DNA of 64,000 nt from an uncultured bacterium. Lineage in GTDB: Bacteria > Verrucomicrobiota > Verrucomicrobiia > CAIQCK01. The stretch is taken from positions 124,001 to 188,000 of the forward strand of contig CAIQCK010000012.1 of NCBI GenBank assembly GCA_903870275.1, written 5' to 3'. Positions 38,445-47,252 of this stretch are shown here, piece after piece (position 1 is the stretch's first letter; the number at the start of each line of letters is the position of its first letter). The translations under genes were made by a program, and so were the position numbers. Below the pieces are notes generated by a model, which saw only the letters and a program-made list of their open reading frames with translations, was not told the DNA's origin and did no database searches.

Positions 38445-40018
38445 AACCTTCATCAGTGTTCAAGGCGGCTTTTCTTGTGCTGCCGCACAGAATCTTCAGC
38501 CGGGTCGCCGGAGAGTCGGTGTATTCAGGCATGAACGCCATGGCTCGCGTGCTGGCCGTTGCCGTCCTGCTGGGAACGTGTGTCGCGGCCCGCTCGCAAA
38601 CGCCCGGCGCGGGCGATGCCGGCTGGGAAGCGCTCGACCAGCGGCCCAATCCGGCGTGGTTCGATGAGGCGAAGATCGGCATTTTCATTCACTGGAGCGT
38701 GTTCTCGGTGCCGGCGGTGGCATGGGTTTACCCGGACAAGCCTTACGGCTACGGCGGGCATTCGTGCTGGTATGCCATGTATGTGGACCACATCCGGCCG
38801 CTGAAGAACCCGGAGGAGCAGGCCCGGTTCGAAGCCTTTCACCGCGCGAACTACGGCGACGTGCCGTTCAAGGCGCTGGCGCCGCTGTTCAAGGCCGAGG
38901 CGTTCGATGCGCGCCAGTGGGCCGCGCTCTTCAAGCGCGCGGGCGCGCGCTACGCGCTCCTGACGTCGAACTTTCACGACGGCTATTGCCTCTGGCCCAG
39001 TCCACAGAGTCCGGGCTGGAACTGCATGGATGTTGGCCCCAAGCGCGACCTGCTCGGCGAGTTCTCCACCGCCCTGCGCGAGGCGGGATTGCGCGCCGGT
39101 TTTTACTACTCGATCGGCGAGTTCAATCATCCGCTGTATCAGGCCGCGCGAAAACCCGGCGGCGACGTGAAGCCGTATGTGCGCGAGCATTTCCAGCCGC
39201 AGTTGCGCGAAGCCGTCCAACGTTACCGGCCATCAATCATCTACTTCGACGGCGAGTGGGAGTTTCCGCTCGATGCGTTCGAGATGCGCGGCTTTCTCGG
39301 CTGGCTTTACCGCGACTCGCCCTGCAAGGACGACGTGGTGGTCAACGACCGGTTTGGCCGCGGCTCGCGCGGCAAACACGGCGGCGTGTATTGTTCCGAG
39401 GCGGGCGTCCGCGAGAGCGGCACGGCGCACAAGTGGTGCGAAGACCGGCCGATCAGCCGCGGCAACTGGTCCTACAACCGGCTGGAGCGGCTGGAGGATT
39501 ATCTGAGCGAGCGCGACATGATTCATCTGCTCGTGGAAACGGTGGCCCAGGGCGGCAACCTCCACCTCGATGTTTCGCCCTGCGCGGACGGCACGATCCC
39601 CATGCTGCAGCAGGAGCGTTTGGCGCAGATGGGCGACTGGCTGCGCGTCAACGGCGAGGCCATCTATGGCACGAAGCCGTGGATCGTTTCGCACGAAGGG
39701 CCGATGGTCGAGTCCGTCAACCCGCGGCTCGATGCGAAGTGGAAATGGACCGAGACGCGGCAGCGGCCGCTCGTCCACTACACGCGGAACGGAGACACCG
39801 TGTATGCCATCTGTCTGGCGTGGCCGGGGAATACGCTTCGGCTGGGCCTTCCCGTGCCGACGCCGCAAACCGAAGTGCGCCTGCTGGGTCATCCGCAGCC
39901 GTTGAAGTGGCATGCAGCCGAAAAAGGGATGGTGATTGAGATGCCTTTAGTTTCCCCTCTGGAGTTGCCCTGCCGCAATGCGTGGGCGTTCAAACTGACC
40001 GGCTTGAAAGCATCATGA
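38441..40018 (+). CDS. Alpha-L-fucosidase (GH29)
   Basis: WFDEAKIGIFIHWSVFSVPA, FDARQWAALFKRAGARYALLTSNFHDGYCLWPS and LVETVAQGGNLHLDVSPCADGTI. Confidence 0.92.
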   Translation: MKPSSVFKAAFLVLPHRIFSRVAGESVYSGMNAMARVLAVAVLLGTCVAARSQTPGAGDAGWEALDQRPNPAWFDEAKIGIFIHWSVFSVPAVAWVYPDKPYGYGGHSCWYAMYVDHIRPLKNPEEQARFEAFHRANYGDVPFKALAPLFKAEAFDARQWAALFKRAGARYALLTSNFHDGYCLWPSPQSPGWNCMDVGPKRDLLGEFSTALREAGLRAGFYYSIGEFNHPLYQAARKPGGDVKPYVREHFQPQLREAVQRYRPSIIYFDGEWEFPLDAFEMRGFLGWLYRDSPCKDDVVVNDRFGRGSRGKHGGVYCSEAGVRESGTAHKWCEDRPISRGNWSYNRLERLEDYLSERDMIHLLVETVAQGGNLHLDVSPCADGTIPMLQQERLAQMGDWLRVNGEAIYGTKPWIVSHEGPMVESVNPRLDAKWKWTETRQRPLVHYTRNGDTVYAICLAWPGNTLRLGLPVPTPQTEVRLLGHPQPLKWHAAEKGMVIEMPLVSPLELPCRNAWAFKLTGLKAS

Positions 40019-41574
40019 AAACAGCCGTTTTCCTCCTTCTGGCTTGTTCGGTGCTGACGACGAGAGGTGACGAAGTGACATCTGACGTGGTGGTGTATGG
40101 CGCCACGGCGGGCGGCGTGACGGCGGCGGTGGCGGCGGCGCGGCAGGGCGCGAAGGTGGTGTTGATCGAGCCGGGCCATCATGTGGGCGGGATGCTTTCC
40201 GGCGGGCTGGGTCACTCGGACGTCGTCGGCCAACAGAATCTCATCGGCGGGTTGTGCCTGGAAGTCTATCAGCGCATCGCCAAACATTACGGCGAGAGCG
40301 ACCCGAAGAAGGCGTTCGATTTCGAGCCGCACGTTGCCGAGCAGGTGCTTGACGGGTTGCTGCGCGAGACGGGCGTGCGCGTCGTGTTCGGCCAGCGCGT
40401 CGAATCGGTGACGAAGCGCGGCGCGAGCATCGTCGCGCTCAAGACGGACACCGGCGCGAGTTACGTGGCGCGTGTGTTTCTGGATGCGAGCTACGAGGGC
40501 GATCTCATGGCGAAGGCGCATGTGCGCTACGCCGTCGGCCGCGAAGGGCGCGCGCAATACGGCGAGTGGCTGGCGGGGCGGACGGAGTTGTTGCCGGGCC
40601 ATCATCAGTTCAAGTACGCCGTCTCGCCGTGGCGTGACGGAAAACTGCTGCCGTTCATCACGCCGCAGGAGAAGCTCGCTCCCACAGGCGAAGGCGACGG
40701 CAAGTTCCAATCGTATTGTTTCCGACTCTGCCTGACCGACCGGCCGGAGAACCGGATTCCCATCGCCAAGCCCGACCACTACAACCCCGACGATTACGAA
40801 TTGGCGCGGCGCTGCATCCAGTCCGGCGGCGGCGTCAGCCTGGGCATCGCGCGGGTGCCCAACGGCAAATGCGACGCTAACAGCGGCGGGCCGGTTTCCT
40901 CGAATCTCCTGGGCGCGTCGTGGGAATATCCCGAGGCCGGCCCGCAACGGCGGCGCGAGATTTGGGAGCAGCACCTGCGCTGGGCGCACGGCCTCGTGTG
41001 GTTCCTGCAAAACGATCCGGTCGTGCCGGAACAACAGCGCGCCAGGATGCGCCAGTGGGGATTGTGCAAGGACGAGTTCCAGGACACCGGCGGCTGGCCG
41101 CATCAGCTTTACATCCGCGAAGGCCGCCGGATGCTCGGCGAGTCGGTCGTCACGCAGCACGACCTCGAAGAGCATCGCACGAAGCCCGACAGCATCGGCA
41201 TGGGCGGCTACAACATTGACATCCGCGAGGTGCAATGGGTGTCGGTGCGCACGTTTCTTTTTCCGAAGGCCGCCGACCGTGTTTACGTGGAAGGCTACGT
41301 CAGCCAGCCGGTGCAGCCGTGGCAGATTCCCTACAGCGCGCTGTTGCCGCGCCGGGCCGAGTGCGACAACCTGCTGGTGGCCGTGTGCCCCTCGATGAGC
41401 ACGGTGGCCTACGCGTCGTTCCGGATGGAGCCGGGCTACATGATCGCCGGTCACGCCTCGGGCCTTGCCGCGGCGCTGGCCGGCAAAGACAACGTCGCCG
41501 TGCAGCAGGTCTCCGTCGCCAAGCTTCAGCGCCTGCTGCGCGAACAAGGGCAGGTTTTGGAAGTGGCCCCATGA
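40015..41574 (+). CDS. Exported FAD-dependent oxidoreductase
   Basis: MKTAVFLLLACSVLTTRG leader; SDVVVYGATAGGVTAAVAAARQGAKVVLIEPGHHVGGMLSGGLGHSD. ATGA overlap. Confidence 0.85.
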   Translation: MKTAVFLLLACSVLTTRGDEVTSDVVVYGATAGGVTAAVAAARQGAKVVLIEPGHHVGGMLSGGLGHSDVVGQQNLIGGLCLEVYQRIAKHYGESDPKKAFDFEPHVAEQVLDGLLRETGVRVVFGQRVESVTKRGASIVALKTDTGASYVARVFLDASYEGDLMAKAHVRYAVGREGRAQYGEWLAGRTELLPGHHQFKYAVSPWRDGKLLPFITPQEKLAPTGEGDGKFQSYCFRLCLTDRPENRIPIAKPDHYNPDDYELARRCIQSGGGVSLGIARVPNGKCDANSGGPVSSNLLGASWEYPEAGPQRRREIWEQHLRWAHGLVWFLQNDPVVPEQQRARMRQWGLCKDEFQDTGGWPHQLYIREGRRMLGESVVTQHDLEEHRTKPDSIGMGGYNIDIREVQWVSVRTFLFPKAADRVYVEGYVSQPVQPWQIPYSALLPRRAECDNLLVAVCPSMSTVAYASFRMEPGYMIAGHASGLAAALAGKDNVAVQQVSVAKLQRLLREQGQVLEVAP

Positions 41575-42044
41575 GACGAACCGACAAGGAAATCGCCGAC
41601 CGCCGGCAAATGGACGAGATCATCCGCGGCAGCCTCGTGTGCCGCGTGGCGGTGGCGAAGGACAACGCGCCGTATATCGTGCCGGTGTCATTCGGCTACG
41701 ACGGCGCGGCGATCTACCTGCACACCGCGCCGGAGGGAAAGAAAATCGGGTGTTTCGAGGCGAACCCGCAGGTCTGTTTTGAATTCGAGCGCGATGTGGA
41801 ACTGCGCCGCGACCCGCAGAACGCCTGCAAGTGGACGTTCAGCTTCGAGAGCGTGATCGGCTACGGCACGATCAGCGAATTGGTCGAGCCGGCGCAGAAG
41901 GAGCACGCGCTCAATGAAATCATGCGCCAGTATTCCGGCAGGGCGTGGCCGTTCGAAAGCGCGTCGGTGGCCAGGGTGCGCGTGTGGAAGATCACAATCA
42001 CTTCGATGACTGGAAAATTCTCGAAGCCGAAGACCGCCGTCTGA
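41571..42044 (+). CDS. Pyridoxamine 5'-phosphate oxidase-family (FMN-binding split barrel) protein
   Basis: MDEIIRGSLVCRVAVAKDNAPYIVPVSFGYDGAAIYLHTAPEGKKI. ATGA overlap. Confidence 0.85.
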   Translation: MRRTDKEIADRRQMDEIIRGSLVCRVAVAKDNAPYIVPVSFGYDGAAIYLHTAPEGKKIGCFEANPQVCFEFERDVELRRDPQNACKWTFSFESVIGYGTISELVEPAQKEHALNEIMRQYSGRAWPFESASVARVRVWKITITSMTGKFSKPKTAV

Positions 42045-42505
42045 TGAACATCCGCCAGGCCATCACGAAGGAAGACATCGCCGCCGCGCGTGCGCTGTTC
42101 GAGGAGTATGCCGCGTGGCTGGGCGTGGACCTGTGCTTCCAGGGATTCGCCGCCGAGCTGGCCGGCCTGCCGGGACTTTACGCGCCGCCGCGCGGCCGGC
42201 TGCTGCTCGCGTGGACGGAGGCCCAGGCGGCGGGATGTGTCGCGTTGCGGCCGATGGGCGATTCGGTTTGCGAAATGAAACGGCTTTTTGTGAAGCCGGC
42301 GTTTCGCGGTCGCGGCGCGGGGCGGATGCTGGCGGAAACCGTCATCGCGGAAGCCCGCGCGACCGGCTACGCGAGCATGAGGCTGGACTCGCTGGCTTCA
42401 CTGGCCGCGGCGACAAAACTCTACGAGTCACTGGGTTTCGTCCGCATCCCGGCTTACTACGCCACGCCGTTGCCCGACACGATCTTCATGGAGTTGCCAC
42501 TGTAG
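42044..42505 (+). CDS. GNAT family N-acetyltransferase
   Basis: EMKRLFVKPAFRGRGAGRMLAETVIAEARATGYASMRLDSLASLAAATKLYESLGF. Overlaps the preceding stop (TGATG). Confidence 0.9.
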   Translation: MNIRQAITKEDIAAARALFEEYAAWLGVDLCFQGFAAELAGLPGLYAPPRGRLLLAWTEAQAAGCVALRPMGDSVCEMKRLFVKPAFRGRGAGRMLAETVIAEARATGYASMRLDSLASLAAATKLYESLGFVRIPAYYATPLPDTIFMELPL

Positions 42506-42619
42506 CCGTGTCCCGCCCAGGCGGTGAACGCCACGGCGCGCAGTGACGATTTGACGAAGAAGCCCGCGCGAGCGAAGTTCACCGATGCGGACGCCATCGG
42601 TTGAATCCAGAAGGAAGCC

Positions 42620-43861
42620 ATGAATCACGACAATCCCTACTCGTTTTCCCACAAGACACATCCTTCCATCATCCCCGCCGGGCTGACGCGGCGCGAACTG
42701 CTCGCCCGCGGCGCGGGCGCGATGGGCCTGTTGGCGCTCGGCGGCTGGCGGACGCTGCTGCTCGCCGGCGAAGCGCCGCCGCCCGCGCACCGGCCAAATC
42801 TCGCGAAGAACGCACCGAGCCTGCCCGTGGCGATCCAACGTTGCGAATCCTACGAGCCGGCGCTGGTCCGCCAGCGGCTCGATGCGGCGCTCGACGCAAT
42901 CGGCGGCATCGGGCGGCTGGTTCAGGGCAAGACCGTGACGTTGAAGATCAACATGACCGGCCCGGCGCGCGAGGTGTGCGGCCTGCCGGCGTCGCGGACG
43001 TATCATATACATCCGAACGTCGTGGCGGCCCTCTGCGCCGCGCTGGAACGGGCCGGCGCGCGGCGCATCGCCATCGTCGAGGCGTGGTATCACCGCGAGC
43101 CGGCAGAGACGGTGCTGACCAACGCCGGCTGGGACCTCAAGGCGATCCAGGCCGCGGGCGGCCACAAGGTCGTCTTCGAGAACACGAAGAACCGCGGCAG
43201 TTGGGGCCGCTACAGCCGCGTGAAGGTGCCGTGGGGCGGCTATCTGTTCCCGGCGTTCGATCTCAACGGCTGGTATGACAAGACCGACGTATTCGTCTCG
43301 CTCGGCAAGATGAAGGACCACGCCACCGCCGGTGTGACGATGACGGTGAAAAACATCTTCGGCATCACGCCGACGGCGCTTTACGGCGAGGACGCGCCCA
43401 ACGAGGACAGCGTCGAGGCCCGCGGCGGCCCGCTGCACGAAAACAAGCGCCCGCTGCCCGCCGGCGTGCCCGCGCAGCTCGGCGCGAATCCATCGAGCGA
43501 TCCGGTCGTGCGCGTGCCGCGCATCGTCGCCGACCTGCTCGGCGCGCGGCCGGTGGACCTCGCGGTCATTGACGGCGTGACGACCATCCGGAACGGCGAG
43601 GGATTCTGGAACGAAGGCATCGAGGCGCTGTCGCCGAAGCTGCTCTTTGCGGGCCGCAACGCCGTCTGCACCGACGCTGTTTGCGCCGCCGCGATGGGCT
43701 ACGATCCGACGGCGGGCCACGGCCGGTTTCCGTTTCCCGGTGAAAACCATTTGCTGTGGGCGGCGGAGGCCGGTATCGGCACGCACGACGCCAAGCGCAT
43801 CGAGGTGGCTGGCGTGAGTATCAAGGACGCGCTCTGCCGCTTCCGCAAGCTGCCCGCGTAG
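42620..43861 (+). CDS. DUF362 domain-containing protein with twin-arginine-like leader
   Basis: TRRELLARGAGAMGLLALGGWRTLLLAG; VTLKINMTGPAREVCG, TDVFVSLGKMKDHATAGVTMTVKNIFGITP and DLAVIDGVTTIRNGEGF. Confidence 0.8.
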   Translation: MNHDNPYSFSHKTHPSIIPAGLTRRELLARGAGAMGLLALGGWRTLLLAGEAPPPAHRPNLAKNAPSLPVAIQRCESYEPALVRQRLDAALDAIGGIGRLVQGKTVTLKINMTGPAREVCGLPASRTYHIHPNVVAALCAALERAGARRIAIVEAWYHREPAETVLTNAGWDLKAIQAAGGHKVVFENTKNRGSWGRYSRVKVPWGGYLFPAFDLNGWYDKTDVFVSLGKMKDHATAGVTMTVKNIFGITPTALYGEDAPNEDSVEARGGPLHENKRPLPAGVPAQLGANPSSDPVVRVPRIVADLLGARPVDLAVIDGVTTIRNGEGFWNEGIEALSPKLLFAGRNAVCTDAVCAAAMGYDPTAGHGRFPFPGENHLLWAAEAGIGTHDAKRIEVAGVSIKDALCRFRKLPA

Positions 43862-43870
43862 GACAGCGGA

Positions 43871-43900
43871 GTTCACCGCAGAGGCGCAGAGGTCGCCGAG
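43871..43900. repeat. Short periodic element (ttcaccgcagaggcgcagaggtcgccgagg)
   Basis: Repeated cgcagag/gcgcagag units in the convergent intergenic spacer. Confidence 0.4.
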
Positions 43901-43933
43901 GCCGGCCAGAAGGGGCAGGCCTGTTCCGCTTTT

Positions 43934-44596
43934 CTACAGCGCGTTGAGCATCTTCATGAACTCGGCGAAGAACGGCGCGTAGTCGTGCCACGTGCCGCAG
44001 GAGATGACGTGGCCGGCCTTGACCACCGGTTGGTTCACGTAGGTGGCGCCGCCCTGCTCGGCGTCGAGCGCGCACTTGGCGACCGTGGTGACTTTGCAGC
44101 CGCGGATCACGCCGGCGGCGGTGGCGATCTCCACACCGTGGCAGGTGAAGCCAATGAGCTTCTTCGCCTCGCCGAAATGCTTCACGATGCGCATGAGGTC
44201 CTTGTCGTAGCGCAGATACTCCGGCGCGCGTCCGCCGGAAATGAAGATGGCGCAATATTCCTCCGGCTTCACGTCGCGGAAGGCGATCTCGGCCTTGATG
44301 TGGTAGGAGGGCTGCTCGCGCGTGATGTCCCACGGGATGGAGGCGTCGGGCGGGATCTCGTGCATGACTCCGTGGTAGAGGCGTGCTTCGGGGCCGGCCA
44401 CGACAAGCTGGAAGCCGTCCTCGGGTATGCGGAAGAACGGATACAGCGTGTCCATCATTTCCGTGGCGTCGCCGATGGGCATCAACACCTTGCCGCGCCG
44501 GGGCCTTTCCCCCGCGACGGCAGCCGAAGCCGCGAGCACTCCGGGCGCGGCGATCCTGGCAATCATACTTCTGCGGCTGATCTCTTGTTCGCTCAT
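43934..44596 (-). CDS. DJ-1/PfpI family protein
   Basis: RPRRGKVLMPIGDATEMMDTLYPFFRIPEDGFQLVVAGPE, YCAIFISGGRAPEYLRYDKDLMRIVKHFGEAKKLIGFTCHGVEIA. Confidence 0.85.
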   Translation of the reverse strand: MSEQEISRRSMIARIAAPGVLAASAAVAGERPRRGKVLMPIGDATEMMDTLYPFFRIPEDGFQLVVAGPEARLYHGVMHEIPPDASIPWDITREQPSYHIKAEIAFRDVKPEEYCAIFISGGRAPEYLRYDKDLMRIVKHFGEAKKLIGFTCHGVEIATAAGVIRGCKVTTVAKCALDAEQGGATYVNQPVVKAGHVISCGTWHDYAPFFAEFMKMLNAL

Positions 44597-44804
44597 TGCA
44601 ATAATCTCCTGCGTCAATTCAGCGGGCGTCCAACGGCGCCCGCCATCCCGGCACAAACATATTCTGATACGTCATCCAACCGGTTGCAGTCTGCCAAGAC
44701 GCGCGCCGCGCGTCGAGCAAGGTTTTTTATCTTCCGCGTGTGGTGGGCGCATCTCATGTTTTGGATAGCTCCCCTCCGGCCGCACCGAAGGTGCCAAAGT
44801 AAAT

Positions 44805-44980
44805 CAGCCCAAGGCAAGCGAGTCCGCGAGCGCCGCCCTGGGATAGCCGCAGGCAATGAGGTGCGCCCTGAAGGGGCGCAGGCAAATCGCGGACGTGTCG
44901 TTACCGCCGCCCTTTCAGGGCGGCCGGGGCGCGCTGTTTCCACCCCGGGCGGCGCTCGCGGACTCGCTTGCCCTGGGCTG
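44805..44980. repeat. Large cruciform-like intergenic palindrome with two internal hairpins
   Basis: Arms 44805-44838 and 44947-44980 are inverted repeats at 33/34. Internal tgcgccc-tgaag-gggcgca (44862-44880) and ccgccct-ttc-agggcgg (44907-44923). Confidence 0.9.
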
Positions 44981-45116
44981 GATTACCGCTGCGCCTTCGG
45001 CGCGCTCGGAAAGCTCCAGAATACGCAGCAACAAAAACGTGGTTCAGACCCATTCACACACACGTTTCAAAAACTGAGATGCGCCCCGTGCGGTCGTCCG
45101 GGCCGGTCGCCGCCGC

Positions 45117-46124
45117 TCAATCCAGCCCGCGTTCGCGCAGATCGTCCTCGTTCAGGCCCAGGTAATGGCCGATTTCGTGGAGCAGGGTCGTGCGGACTTC
45201 GGCTTCGAGTTCCTCGCGGTCGGCGGCGATCTTCTCCAGATTCTTGCGGAACAGCAGGATGACGGTGGGCATGGGGTGGCTCTCGTAGTGCGTGTTGCCG
45301 GTGAACAGGCCCAGAATCTGCGGGCCGAGCGTCGGGTGTTCCAGCACAAACTCGCGCGACGGAAAATCGTCCACGATCACCGGCACGTCGCGGATGGCGT
45401 CGCGGAAATCGTCCGGCAGCTCCGCCAGTGTGCGCCGCGCGATGCCCTCGACATCCTTCGCCGAAATCGGCACCGGCAGCGGGAAATCATCCGGTTCCAG
45501 TTCGTGCGCGCGCTCAAACGCCCGCCGCGCCGCGGGTTCGTCGCCGAGTTTCTCAACCACCAGCCCGTAGTCCCACCAGATGCCGGGATCTTCGGTGTCG
45601 AGCTGGAGGCATTTTTCGTGGGCGAGCCTCGACTGGTCGTATTGGCCGCTTTCGTAGAGCACGTGCGCCTTCCAGCTCAACAGCTCGATGTCGCCGGGGG
45701 CGTCGCGCAACGCGGCGTCCAGCAGCGCCAGCGCCTTGGCGTCGTTGCCGAGGCGGAAGTGCGCCTTGGCGGCGAAATAGCGCGCGTCGCGCACGTCGTT
45801 GCGCTTGAGTTTGCGCCGGGCCAGGCCCTCGCAAATGGCGACGGTTTCCTCATGGCGTTCGAGCGCGTCGGTCAGCAGCGCGGCGCGGTTGATGGCGATG
45901 CCGGCGTTTTCCGGATCGAACTTCTGCGCGGTGTTCAGCGCCTGGAGCGCCTCGCGGTGGCGCTCCAACGCCCACAGGCTCAGGCCGAGTCCCTCGTGGC
46001 CTTCGGGCATTTCCGGCTCCAGCTCGATCTGTTTTTGATAAAGCTCCATGGCCTTCTCGAACTGGCCGGCGTCGTAGGCGGCGTCGGCGCGTTCAAGGTA
46101 GCCTGGTTCGCGCGGCATGATCAT
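45117..46124 (-). CDS. TPR-repeat protein fused to C-terminal zincin-like minimal metallopeptidase domain
   Basis: N-terminal TPRs (YDAGQFEKAMELYQKQIELEPEMPEGHEGLGLSL...). C-terminus TVILLFRKNLEKIAA...LLHEIGHYLGLNEDDLRERGLD contains HExxH. Confidence 0.8.
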   Translation of the reverse strand: MIMPREPGYLERADAAYDAGQFEKAMELYQKQIELEPEMPEGHEGLGLSLWALERHREALQALNTAQKFDPENAGIAINRAALLTDALERHEETVAICEGLARRKLKRNDVRDARYFAAKAHFRLGNDAKALALLDAALRDAPGDIELLSWKAHVLYESGQYDQSRLAHEKCLQLDTEDPGIWWDYGLVVEKLGDEPAARRAFERAHELEPDDFPLPVPISAKDVEGIARRTLAELPDDFRDAIRDVPVIVDDFPSREFVLEHPTLGPQILGLFTGNTHYESHPMPTVILLFRKNLEKIAADREELEAEVRTTLLHEIGHYLGLNEDDLRERGLD

Positions 46125-46227
46125 ACGTCTTGCTCGTTTCTCATTTGTTTCTTAACGTGAGCTGTCAAACTTAGGACAATGATTTTACGACTGCAAGATG
46201 GGACATGCGGCGTGGGAGTGAAATACG

Positions 46228-47085
46228 ATGAGTAATCCGACCCAGAGTTTCCGATTGTCGCTGGCGCCGGGTGCGTCAGTGGAACTGCCGGTGCTTTACG
46301 AAGACGACGCGCTGATGGCGGTGGACAAGCCGGGCGGGCTGATGGTTTCGCCCGACACGTTCGATCCCGGGAAGCCGAACCTCATGTCCGGCGTCCGGCG
46401 CGCGCTCGACACCGGCGCGGCGTGGGTGCGCGAACGCGGCCTGACCATGCTGGCCAACGTCCACCGGCTCGACGCCGACACCAGCGGCGTGTTGCTGCTG
46501 GCGAAGACGCACGAGGCGTTGAGCGCGCTGTCGGGGCAGTTCAACGACCGGACCGTCAGCAAGTCTTACGTGGCGCTGGTGGAAGGCGAGCCGGCGGAGG
46601 ACGCGTTCGAGGTGGAACTGAAGATCGGCCCGCATCCGTCGCGGCCATGGGTGCAGATCGAGCAGCGGCACGGCGGCAAGCAGACCCTGACGAAGTTCCG
46701 CGTGCTGGAGCGGTTCCGGCTGCGGCCGATGCGCGGGCAGCGGGAGAGCCTGCCTTTCCTGAGCTGCTCGCTGGTCGGTTGCGAGCCGGAGACGGGGCGG
46801 ACGCATCAGATTCGCGTGCATCTGCGGCACACGGGGCATCCGATTTTGTGCGACAAGGTTTACGGCGAGGGCGAACGAAGCGCGCTGTTCTTGTCGCAGC
46901 TCAAGCCCGGCTACAAATCGCACGAGGCGGCGGCGGAGCATCCCTTGCTGGGCCGGCTGGCGCTGCACGCGGAGCGGCTGACGGTGGCGCATCCCGTTAC
47001 CGGCGCGCGCGTCGAATTTATCGCGCCGCTGCCGAAGGATTTTACGGTGGCGTTGAAGTATCTGCGGAAGTTCGCGGCGGCGTGA
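46228..47085 (+). CDS. RluA-family pseudouridine synthase
   Basis: LYEDDALMAVDKPGGLMVSP, NVHRLDADTSGVLLLAKTHEAL and CEPETGRTHQIRVHLRHTGHPILCDKVYG. Confidence 0.95.
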   Translation: MSNPTQSFRLSLAPGASVELPVLYEDDALMAVDKPGGLMVSPDTFDPGKPNLMSGVRRALDTGAAWVRERGLTMLANVHRLDADTSGVLLLAKTHEALSALSGQFNDRTVSKSYVALVEGEPAEDAFEVELKIGPHPSRPWVQIEQRHGGKQTLTKFRVLERFRLRPMRGQRESLPFLSCSLVGCEPETGRTHQIRVHLRHTGHPILCDKVYGEGERSALFLSQLKPGYKSHEAAAEHPLLGRLALHAERLTVAHPVTGARVEFIAPLPKDFTVALKYLRKFAAA

Positions 47086-47093
47086 TGCGTGGC

Positions 47094-47252
47094 GCGTAGT
47101 GCGTAGAGCGCAACTCTTGGTCGTGGTTCGTGAGAAGATCCTGGGCGGCGGGAATGGTTAACCCTTGGGTTGCATCACCGGCTGAATTTTTTGCAACCCA
47201 CGAACCACGGGTCTCGAACCATGAGTTACGCAATACTCACACTGCACTACGC
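47094..47252. repeat. Nested inverted repeats between convergent genes (possible bidirectional terminator or dispersed repeat)
   Basis: gcgtagtgc (47094-47102)/gcactacgc (47244-47252); cgtggttcg (47122-47130)/cgaaccacg (47201-47209); tgggttgca (47166-47174)/tgcaaccca (47192-47200). Confidence 0.6.

Noticed and set aside
44805-44980. CRISPR-like array
   Set aside because: Repeats are inverted rather than regularly spaced direct repeats, and no cas genes are present in the window.
43985-45262. 425-aa + strand ORF across the DJ-1 gene and the palindromic spacer
   Set aside because: Antisense to a supported DJ-1/PfpI gene and runs through repeat DNA; no coherent domain.
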